Source: Hyaloscypha bicolor E (Eukaryota; Ascomycota; Leotiomycetes; Helotiales; Hyaloscyphaceae). From it: DNA of 64,000 nucleotides. Shown here one piece after another: positions 55,516-64,000 of this stretch. The stretch is taken from the NCBI RefSeq assembly GCF_002865645.1, contig NW_020194619.1, positions 434,001 to 498,000 of the forward strand, given 5' to 3'. The notes beneath the pieces were generated by a model. The model did not search any database and was not told where the DNA came from. It was given only the letters and a program-made list of their open reading frames with translations. Both the position numbers and the translations under genes were made by a program. Positions within the stretch are counted from its first letter, which is position 1; the number at the start of each line of letters is the position of its first letter.

Positions 55516-58456
55516 CTTGCCAAGGCGACGACGCGATGCGGGAAGATGACGGTGCAGAGTCGCTTTTGCCGATTCAAGAAAGCGAAGGATAGTCTTGGAT
55601 GAGGGTATCAGACTGTAGAGACTGAGATGTTGTGGGCGAGAGCGTCAGAAATGAGGAGACGCAGATGTGGTCGAGGTGTTTTCGAAGGTTGAAATTTCTC
55701 GAGGTCGGCACTGACGTTGCTCTAAAAAAAATATAAAAAAATAGAAGTGAACGCTGAATTGAGTGATGCTGTCGTGAGAGGTCGCGAAAGTGAAGCTTGC
55801 TCTCACTTTCTAGGGCAACGAAGACGAGTCTCAACTTACAAGAGGATATCTAGCGTACTTACTATTGATTTTTACCTTCGAAAATACTTTGCAGGCAAAG
55901 AGCTTTTATGAAATTGCCATGGCTGGGAAAGGGCTACAGAATTCACTCACATCTTCCAGGAACGAGAATCCAACTCGACAGTCACTTCCCAGATTCGAGG
56001 AAACCCTCAATGTATCAGCAACTCTCCGAACATTGAAGCAATTTGCAACAAACCCCCAACTCCCAGAATTCACTCTCAACTCTGAAGCACAAGCTCTAAA
56101 CGTTTGGAACATTGAAACGATATGGAAACCCCCCCCCTTTTAATTTGATCCTCCTTTGGCGGTACTGCGTATGATATCACAATGATCCGTATTTTCTTGC
56201 TTGGGGTCAGACATATATGCCAAAAAAATATGTGGCACCAAGCTTGGAACAAAAAGTAGCAGTTAGGATGATCCTTAAACGAAGTAAACAGGCATCGGGT
56301 TGCACTTGAGTTCCAACCAACACTCACAACGGAGAAAGAGAAAGAGCAGGCGAAATGGAAATCCTCTCAACGAGCCATCCACCACTTCACTTGAAGCTAC
56401 CCATTCGCAAAACGAGCCCCTTCCCAAACATCACTTCCTCTTCCTCTTCCTCTCCCCTTTGCTCCTTCCCCACAGACGTATCCCCTACAACGCGTCCCTC
56501 CATGTCTTCCCAAACCACCCTGCCCCAGTATTTCCATTTCCACCTCGCACTCCCCCTCTCCAAATCTCCGGGCCCTCATCCACCTCCGAGCTATCCCCAA
56601 ATCCCAGGTTCTGCCCACCAGCTCACCTCCTATTGGGCCAACCCCCCAACGAACACACACCCAATCTCGCTTCCACATGCCCTCACCGACCCTGCGCTAA
56701 TGCAGGGGACGTCCCAAGGTTTTTTGCAGGGGGGATAGACCGACCGAACGGAGCTCGGTCGGGGGAGCTACTACTGTAAGAACGACCGTTCATTTCCGGT
56801 TGATTTTTCTTTTTGGGGTCTCGGGGCCCGCCCACCTCTCCTCCGTGGTGGGAACGAGACAGTTTTCTGAGCTGGGTGCGGTTGGTTGGTTGTGCAGCTG
56901 ACTCCCCAGATTTTTTTGGCAGGTTGCGCTTCCTAGAGAGATAAACATTGTGGAATACAGATGTCTCGAGGTTAGGATTGTAAAAAAAAAAATTTATCTT
57001 TTTTTATTTAAAAGAAAACAATCTGAGAAGCCTCGCACCTCTCGAACCCTAAAAAGAACCACCCCAGAAAAATCCAAACCAATTGATTTCTGAAGCAAGG
57101 GAAGGGAGAGTTTAACCCCACCATATGTTTCTCGTTAGAAAACAGGTTTTGTTTTAATATCAACTCCTTCTATCATAAAATCAATCAATCAATCCATAAT
57201 TCAACGACACCTCCCTCCCTCATCTTCCTCTCAAACACCTCGTAACCATTCAGCGATCACAAACGAAACATCACATGTCCCACCCCATCTGATCTCATCT
57301 CATCTTCATCTCATCTCGGCCCTTCCCCCCCCCCCCCCCCCCACAAAAACCACATGTCAATTTTCTCCCCCTTCAAAAAAAAAAACCAAACTAAAATAAA
57401 CTAATTAACACTTCCCTTGAACTGTTTTAACTTTTAACGATGATTCCCTCGCTGCGCCTTCCCCTCCCCCAGGCAAAAGCAGGAAATTATTCCCAGAAAG
57501 GGGGGCCTGATCCCCATTTGTGGAGGGCGTGGAGATTACCTTAATCTCGCCCGTGGCATCCGGGGAACCATGTTTCTGCGATCGCTGTGGAAAGCCTTTT
57601 CGGCGAGGGGGGGCCAAAAGACAGATTATCAAGATGCGGTGATCGGATCCGGGTTAAATTACGCGTCTGTTGGTTTTGGAGATCTTTGAAGTTTGGGCTG
57701 AACGTGTCGCGAGGAGTCGCGGGTGATGTAATTTTTTCTGTCTGTGAAGTGTGGTGTGTTGTGAGCGAACATTTTGAGCAACACGGTGAGAGAGGGCGAG
57801 ACGAGAAGGTCGAAAAGGGTGCTGGGCCAAAAACTTGGTCTCCGAGCAATGCTGCCGTCTCCGTTTCATTTGATTGTAAGTGTACAGTACAATAGACAGG
57901 CGCAAGCACTGTGAACATTTGAAATATTTTTCCATTCCATTTGACCAGAGACCAATAAACACACCCAGCGTAAAGAGTCATTAATGTATGATGAGAACCG
58001 AAGAAATTCTATGATGCAGAGGTGAACAGGAAACCCATCCAGTGAGAAGGTTCAGGTGGAACAAGGTGTTGCGTTGTTATTTGACCAGATTCTTTCTTCC
58101 TCGACGAAGCGTCTAGAAACGGATGATTATTAATGTAACAAGCCCAAACACCGTGGAAGGTTGTCTCGAGACACCTGAAAGACCGCACACTGGGTATGGG
58201 GGATATAGGATCCTTGTGCCGCCGTGAAGCAAACACTCATCGACCGCAAGCAATTACAAGAAAAGGAATTGATGCGCCCTGCATTATGACGAAGGACTCC
58301 AGAGAGCAATGCAGAACACCATGATTAAGCCCAAGAACCAGTCCACCTCACCACGCCTCCGATCCACCTTCCCAACGCTTTCCTTCCGTCATGAATTACC
58401 GAGTACCAAGAATCGTATGTTCGTGACTATCCGGTTTGCGAGAGGACGTGAACCGC
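55516..58456. other. Gene-poor, low-complexity stretch
   Basis: No supported gene. It contains Pro/Ser-rich open frames from CT-rich DNA (56300-56780), A/T homopolymer blocks (about 56980-57010), a run of 18 C at 57325-57342, A8-9 near 57378, and a minus-strand frame at 57541-57981 without domains. The right end is 3' flank of the CCG-6-like gene. Confidence 0.45.
57325..57342. repeat. Poly-C run of 18
   Basis: Uninterrupted C homopolymer in a TCATC-rich stretch. Length is prone to sequencing or assembly error. Confidence 0.8.
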
Positions 58457-59081
58457 TTACAAGATGTAAGCAGCGAGAGCGAAGAGACCAGCAAGGCTTG
58501 CACCAGAGATGGCGACAAGGGAGTTGGCGCCTGAGGTGGTGATGTGCGATGGGGTCGGGGTGCTGGTGGCATAGTTGGAGGTGGTGCCAACTGGGGTCTT
58601 GGTGGGGGTGGCAGTGGTAGTGTTGTACACTGGGTAGACCGGGGCAGTGGTGGCCGGGCTATTAACCAATTAGTAAATGCTGTTCAAAACTGTATTGGAA
58701 CAGTTCAAGGGTACCAGGTGCTGCAGTACGTGTAGCTTGAGGTGGTCACTGGCTTGATGACGGTGCAAGGGCAGTTGGTGACGGTCAAGGTGGTGGCCTG
58801 GAAAGCTGTTAGCATTGATAGTATTCACGCTCGAGCCAGGTTTCTACACTGCGATTGTGGGCTTATCGCAGCGAGATCCCCGCTCCTTCGGTTCTACCAC
58901 ATACCTCAGAGATGGTGTAGGTGACGCTGTTGTAGGTCAAGGTGGTGGCCTCTGGGCAGTAGGTGGTGTAAGAGGTGTACACATCAGTGACGTAAACGAC
59001 GGTGCTGGAGTTGGCTGCAGGGTACCAGGCCTGGGCGGCACCAGCGAGAGCGGCAACGGCGACAACAGCGGAGAATTGCAT
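58457..59081 (-). CDS. GPI-anchored cell-wall protein, CCG-6-like
   Basis: Small secreted mannoprotein of the clock-controlled-gene-6 type. Three exons, 58905-59081, 58715-58797 and 58457-58658, give 153 residues. Signal peptide MQFSAVVAVAALAGAAQA with cleavage before WYP. The middle has the family pattern VYVTDVYTSYTTYCP, ATTLTYNSVTYTISE, ATTLTVTNCPCTVIKP, and TYCSTCPATTAPVYPV. A Ser/Thr/Pro-rich stalk follows, then SGANSLVAISGASLAGLFALAAYIL-type hydrophobic end, a GPI attachment signal with omega near Ser/Gly/Ala in TTSGAN. Such proteins are abundant in aerial hyphae and conidia and often strongly expressed. A TATA box lies about 195 bp upstream. Confidence 0.88.
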
Positions 59082-59273
59082 CTTGACGATTTGTTGATAT
59101 TATTTACTTTAAAAGTAAAAGGGGTTGGAGGTTGGAGAGATGAGGGATTGAGGTCGAAGTTGTGGATTGCGTTTGTTGAACGAATGTAATTGACTAAAAG
59201 TCAGGATTTGTGTGTGAGTGAAAGCGAGAGTGTGGGTGAAGAAGGAGAGTGGGAGTTGTGATGGGTTGGCTTT

Positions 59274-59284
59274 CTTTATATGGG
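59274..59284 (-). promoter_or_regulatory. TATA box of the CCG-6-like gene
   Basis: The minus strand reads CCCATATAAAG, 193-203 bp before the ATG at 59081. This leaves a leader of about 160 bases, A/C/T-rich, as is usual for highly expressed fungal genes. Confidence 0.5.
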
Positions 59285-61805
59285 AGTGCTGCGCTAGAGC
59301 AGGAGAGAGCGCGGACAGCCGGGGGGGGCGGCCGGGGTGCCTGCAGCAACCGCAACCATCAACTGCAAGTTTGCACCACAGCGCGACCGCATATCGCTTA
59401 GCGTGGGAAGCTAGCGTGGGTGGCTTACGCGGGCTGGGGGTCGAGAAAACGCGAGGAGACAGGGGCTCATCCGTGCCTTTCGTTGGCCCAGTCCCCATCA
59501 TCTCCCATGGCGAGATGCGAGCTGCAAGCTGCGAACTGCGAGCTGCAAAAACAGCTGCAAAAACAGCCCCAAAGACAGCCCCAAAAACATGCCCGAAGCA
59601 AACAAGTGGCCCGCCGTCCTGCCTGTCCCTGCTCGCAATTAATCGATCTCTGTGGCCCACTGGCCCACGGGCCTTCTGGCCCTGTTGAGCTGCTTTCACA
59701 TGAATCTCGTACCCGCTGGCTGCCAATTCTACCGCTTCAGGGGGCCTCTCACACGAGCCACTGGTGGAATGAGCCGTTTTCACTGCCCTCTGCTGGAAGT
59801 GAAGCTTGAGCTGGGTTCTCAGGGCAACGGATTCTTTTGCTGTTGCTGACTGCCTGTCTTTGCTGCAAGTATATTGCGTATGGAAGATGTAAATACAGTA
59901 CACCCACCATGTTGTGTTCATCCACGTCACACACAGCACACAGCACACGCAGCGGTAACCGCATCTCATCTGATCTCGTGCTCGTGCTTCCCGTCTCTGC
60001 TTCAGCGTCTTGACGTTGGGCTGCAGCCCGCCGTTTTTGCTAGTCAGGGGCGGCGAACAGTGGCACTGTGGCAGAAACCACAGAGGCGCCGCCTGCCAAG
60101 TTCCCAGTTCCCAGTTCCAACGCTCCATCGCTCGCTCGTGGGATGGGCTGATCGATTGGATCCATTTTACCCCATTGAACAAATTGTCTACCGCTGGTTG
60201 GCTAAAGTGGCTTCCAGAATCCCCTATTGGAAGAGCCATCATTTCGCTTGTCGCGTGTGGCGAGGCGTGAAATCCTTTCTGGCTTCCTGATGGCGGCGGA
60301 GGGAGCACGAGGAGTCGAGGGCTTCCAGCACACCCATGATTAGTGTGATTACTGTGCAGAGAAGTGGTCTCGTATGGAGGAGATTTTCATACACGGGGAA
60401 ACACGGCGAGACGGGCCTGCCAGGGCGGGAGATTACCTTGTCGCGCTTGCTACCCAATGTCACCATGATCCAGCAAATCATGCTTCATGCTTCATGCTTC
60501 AACTTTCAAGCGCACAGAAGATCGGTCCTTGACTAATTGGACTTTGAGACCCACCATGATCTTTTCCCCCAAGTTCCCAACTGAAGTGAGCAACCGCCGA
60601 GCCAGGCCCTGGCCCGCCGTCGTCATTCCAAAAACCTGGATTCCTGATGGTGGGCACTGGGCATGCGACCATTTCCAAGGCCGATAGAAGCTCTGGAGCG
60701 TGAAAGATGGGGATGGCCATGTTGGAAACTCGCGCATCTTGCACATCGGTCATTAGATAAAAATAAAATAGATTAATTTAACGTCATCGCAACAGAGCCC
60801 TCGCGTTCCCCAACATCACATCTCGAGTTTTCCTGCTGGCACTGGCCGAACAGGAATCGATCAGTCCTCAGTGGCAACCTGCCGTTACTCCATACAGAAG
60901 CAACTAGGACGACGGCCCTCCGCAATGCAACCTTAACTCACGGGCCGCAACACATCACGAGAAAACCCAACGGTTTACGGATCCTCGGTACAGGAAACAC
61001 CTTCCGACATGGGCCTTCTCGTGTTCTCGAAAATGCCATCTCCAGCTTTGATACCTCAATCTCTGCGCATCTCCACTGATCTCCGCGCCCGCCTCAGACA
61101 CCCTCATCTTGGCTGGAAATAGCGAACGCCGTGGCGGCACCGGGCTACAAGTACTTCCCCTTTCGCAGCGAAAAGTGGAGCCGCAAATTTCCCTCGAGAA
61201 ATTTCCAGCGAGATTTTTGGAAGGAAGGCCAACGAAAGTGGATGGCCGGAACCCGCCCTTCGGCTTGTGCCACCCAGAAACCCAGGGATGTGCGGTGCTA
61301 AAAATAGATTTTGCTGCTCAAGAGAAAACATTCCTTTTTTGGCATTGCCCTCCTTTGCCTCCTTCATAACTCCTTCATTATTTACTCTATTCATTTTTCC
61401 CGGTGTTGGCCGATGCGGAGAACTGGTCGACGGCACAGTCTGAGAGGAAGATTGTTCCATGCAAGAGAAGGTTCCTGCAGCGAGTCGACGGCGAGGTGCG
61501 AGTGGTCGAGCTGTCAAGATGGAGGCGTGGTGCCTGCGCAAGCGTCGAGAGCCGCCTGCCAACCGATGGGGAGCTCACGTCATGTTCTCGCCAAGCTGAA
61601 GTGTTCGCCTTTGCTTTCCCCGGGGGATGGAGATATCCTCGCCATTCAGGTCTAATACATATTTTTCTGGGCAGGATGGAGGCTGAGTGTGAAGACGGCG
61701 TGCCCGAATGCGAAAATGGAAGTTCATGGGATTCTTGGTTTCGGCTGTCAATATGGGGTAGCCCCTGAATCGATGTTATGTCTCCTTTTCTTCTCCTGAG
61801 AATCC
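59285..61805. other. Long GC-rich upstream region of the CCG-6-like gene
   Basis: About 2.5 kb without a supported gene. Long open frames on both strands (minus 59109-60308; plus 59218-59688 and 59874-60290) overlap each other and look like chance in GC-rich DNA. A 12-bp repeat (GCTGCAAAAACA twice, then GCCCCAAAGACA and GCCCCAAAAACA) sits at about 59542-59590. Likely a long regulatory region. Confidence 0.4.
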
Positions 61806-62222
61806 ATGGTTCCATATTCCTCCTTCTCCTTCAGCTTGCTGGTCAAGATGTTTATTCTTCTTATTATTCATCGTGCATCACAAATACATATTGTCAATTC
61901 CATGCCCGACGGCCGTCTCCATACTGGAAACAAGTGTTTGGTCGGAGTTGATCAGGCTGCTATCAGGAAGGACACTAAAAGAGTCGTTCGCGAGAAGCTT
62001 AGCATAAGTAACATGTCGACGGATCAACAGCACTTACTAGGCTCTGTCTTACTCTTGCGTGGTCAGTGGAACCACGATACTATTCGGGTTACCGCATCAG
62101 AAGCCCTTAGTCCTCCTTCCCTGAGGCAGAGATCCCGGGAAGAGTTCACCTCGCCATCGAGAGATCCACAGAAGCGACCAAAGAAGGGGAAGAAGGCCGA
62201 GGTTGAGGGAACTTGGAAATGA
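61806..62222 (+). CDS. Doubtful hypothetical protein with a basic tail
   Basis: 138 codons from an ATG at 61806. The N-terminus is hydrophobic (SSFSFSLLVKMFILLIIH), the rest polar, ending in a nuclear-signal-like KRPKKGKKAEVEG. A start further in (MSTDQQHLLGSVLLL) is possible. No family or splice context is recognised. Confidence 0.25.
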   Translation: MVPYSSFSFSLLVKMFILLIIHRASQIHIVNSMPDGRLHTGNKCLVGVDQAAIRKDTKRVVREKLSISNMSTDQQHLLGSVLLLRGQWNHDTIRVTASEALSPPSLRQRSREEFTSPSRDPQKRPKKGKKAEVEGTWK

Positions 62223-63421
62223 ACGGATATGTGCATATTTGCTGCGCTGCCGCGTCTATTGATTTAGTGTTTTGTATGGCGTCACTTTCTAAGTTCGGAT
62301 GAAGTTCATCTGGAATCCAAGGTTTCGCTGTCAAAGCTCATACGTTGTCAAATTTCAGCCCTTCGCTATCGCTGAGTATGAATGGAATTCGATGAGGGCA
62401 ACTACTGGAGTTAGTATAAAGTAGGGATTCAAGTCTTTGTGCAACCTCAGATCCAGATATTTTGCATTTCCCAACTCTAGCGATATTTGCGGTGTGATAT
62501 GAGGACAGCTGCTATCAAAGCAAAGTTGAGCAAAGAGAATATTCATGCTGCTGGGCATTTTCGAGTAGAAGTTATTTTTTGAGCTTCTTCTGGCGATGTT
62601 CGCTCTATTGAGTTGGGCTTCTCAAATTCATCCAAGGGCAGTACGCCTCTCTACTCCCACCTATTTACCCTTCTTCTTCTCCTTAGCTTCTATACTTTGC
62701 ACTGCAGGAATTTGCTAAAGCCCACAGCAGGATATTGAAGTCGTTCTTGCGTGGAGAGAAGAGAGACTAAAAAGGCTTTGTTACCCAATAATTCAATCTT
62801 CCAAAAGTTTTAGGACAATGGGAAAGCCAGAAAATAGGGGTAAATCGTGCTTACAGAGTTTCGTTGCACATCGCACCAATCCTTACTTTGTACCGGTCCT
62901 AGACACCAAGGCCAACTTCAACCTCACTGTCACCTTCAAGTGAATCACTGTTCCTAGAGCGTTGACGTTTCGTTGCACTTCGCACGAATCTCGACTGCAT
63001 CGCTTTCAGAACTACTTAATTCAGCACCGGCTCGCTTTCATCGAGCGAGGTCCGAAGTTGGGCTGGTGCTTTGAATAACTTTTCTTTTTTTATTATCGCA
63101 TCGTCGAGTGTTATGTCAACGCCATGTTTACGAGCAGTTTACCTATATACTATTACTGTAATGGCCTTGGTAACGTATTCCCCATCGCTGATTTGCCATT
63201 TGCCCTCGTGGTCGTTTCTGCGTTGTTTCCTTGTCGAGCATCGATGATTTCACATGACACAAGTCACGTGATTACATTGGGTGTGTCTTCTTCTAAAGTG
63301 CGTTGACCTTGATAACCCTTTATTTTGCAGGAACGGGTTGTATTAGATAGCTAATTCGACCAAGAAGGGTCAATTGGCCGCTCCCTCCAAGAGCAGTGCC
63401 TGTCGACGCACTTCTAACGCA
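62223..63421. other. Gap, nothing recognised
   Basis: About 1.2 kb, mostly AT-rich. The stretch CGTTTCGTTGCAC(A/T)TCGCAC occurs at about 62860 and again at about 62967, a short direct repeat. No gene is seen. Confidence 0.4.
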
Positions 63422-63703
63422 ATGAAGGCCGGAGTCTCACCACAAGCAGACGATATGCACAAGATCCTGAAGTACATGGGTGGTGAATATTCGACAGCTT
63501 GGGAGCGCAAGATTGCCAAGTTCGAGAACAAACAGGGCAAGAAGGCCGAAAAGGTTGTCAAGAAGACTGAGAAGATTGTCAAGAAGGAGAAATCATTCAG
63601 CTATCAACGAGACGAACCATCTGTCCAAATGATGTTGACATACGACTTTGAAGTTTTTATCAAGCGAGGGCAACGTGAAGCATGTAGGGATCTTCAAGGC
63701 TAA
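63422..63703 (+). CDS. Hypothetical Lys-rich protein of 93 residues
   Basis: Starts MKAGVSPQADDMHKILKYM. The middle is a heptad-like basic helix (KIAKFENKQGKKAEKVVKK, then TEKIVKKEK). The frame is open upstream to about 63374, so a 5' exon may exist (a TTTTGCAG acceptor lies at about 63330). No family is recognised. The codon pattern (many AAG) looks coding. Confidence 0.35.
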   Translation: MKAGVSPQADDMHKILKYMGGEYSTAWERKIAKFENKQGKKAEKVVKKTEKIVKKEKSFSYQRDEPSVQMMLTYDFEVFIKRGQREACRDLQG

Positions 63704-64000
63704 GGTCTCGGAAATCCCATGCATATAATTTTCCAGCAGGAGTTACGACCTGCAAAATCTTCCAATGCCTGCTCTATTTAAGCACGCAGTAAGGGGGAAG
63801 TACCTCATTAGCATCATCTGCATGGCCGCGGTCGCGCTGCATAACACCAGTAGGTCAATAGCATTCGCAGCTTGCTCACTGCTTGTCCCTTGGATGCTCA
63901 TTGGTCTTTCTTGTGAATTCAAATCTGCTTGATACAAGTACAAATCACAACTCATGTTATTTCCCTCTCATTCCACTGTTGGCTACCGTCTGTTGTCAAG
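63704..64000. other. Right edge, nothing recognised
   Basis: Short frames only. Confidence 0.4.

Noticed and set aside
56300..56779. Two overlapping Pro/Ser-rich frames of 127 and 159 codons
   Set aside because: They are low-complexity translations of CT-rich DNA in two frames of the same stretch.
59109..60308. 399-codon minus-strand open frame upstream of the CCG-6-like gene
   Set aside because: It overlaps two long open frames on the other strand, has no domain, contains the TATA box and leader of the CCG-6-like gene, and reads Ala/Val-type repeats from a 12-bp DNA repeat. GC-rich DNA explains the missing stops.

Overview
The window is nuclear DNA of a filamentous ascomycete (Pezizomycotina). 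The genes are split by short introns, mostly 43-200 nt, with GTANGT donors, CTAAC-like branch sites and (T/C)AG acceptors. The gene set is typically fungal: Fhl1-type FHA/forkhead regulator, Ten1, Gcn1, a homeobox plus C2H2 regulator, and a GPI-anchored clock-controlled-type wall protein. A class such as Leotiomycetes is a guess from the protein flavour only.

Layout. 1-9 kb: a partial repeat protein at the left edge; VPS32/SNF7 (minus) divergent from TEN1 (plus); a short gene with an RfeG-like N-terminus; long stretches without a recognisable gene. 9-18 kb: an Fhl1-like regulator of about 1,200 residues (minus), a 75-residue four-exon membrane protein, an array of nucleosome-sized tandem repeats (about 162-167 bp), then an acidic unknown protein. 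18-33 kb: an 11-exon DEAH/DExH helicase of the DHX29/YLR419W type (minus, 1,475 aa) shares a 208-bp divergent promoter with GCN1 (plus, 2,677 aa). 33-46 kb is dense: RPL19 (start codon split by an intron), mitochondrial SHMT, a tRNA-like Pol III element, a peroxisomal-type SDR, a TPMT-like methyltransferase, an OTU protease, an MFS drug transporter and a homeobox/C2H2 regulator. 46-64 kb is sparse: a small membrane protein, a short-chain (propionyl-type) acyl-CoA synthetase ending in AKL, a CCG-6-like GPI protein, a few doubtful small ORFs, minisatellites and homopolymer runs.

The most unusual object is inside GCN1. One intron, within the part of the protein expected to bind Gcn2, is 1,545 nt, about eight times the next longest in the window. 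It carries a same-strand, decayed gene for a GIY-YIG-type nuclease with C2H2-like zinc fingers at its C-terminus. A 10-bp direct repeat (TTGGTGGCCA) brackets the decayed gene and may be a target duplication. This looks like a fossil of a mobile or homing-like nuclease gene inside a spliceosomal intron of an essential-type translation regulator.

Functionally, several genes concern translation and its control (GCN1, DHX29-like helicase, RPL19, Fhl1-like ribosomal-gene regulator). One-carbon and acyl metabolism is represented by SHMT, the acyl-CoA synthetase and the SDR. Exon joins were worked out by eye from splice motifs and reading-frame continuity; all frames of the multi-exon models given here close without internal stops.
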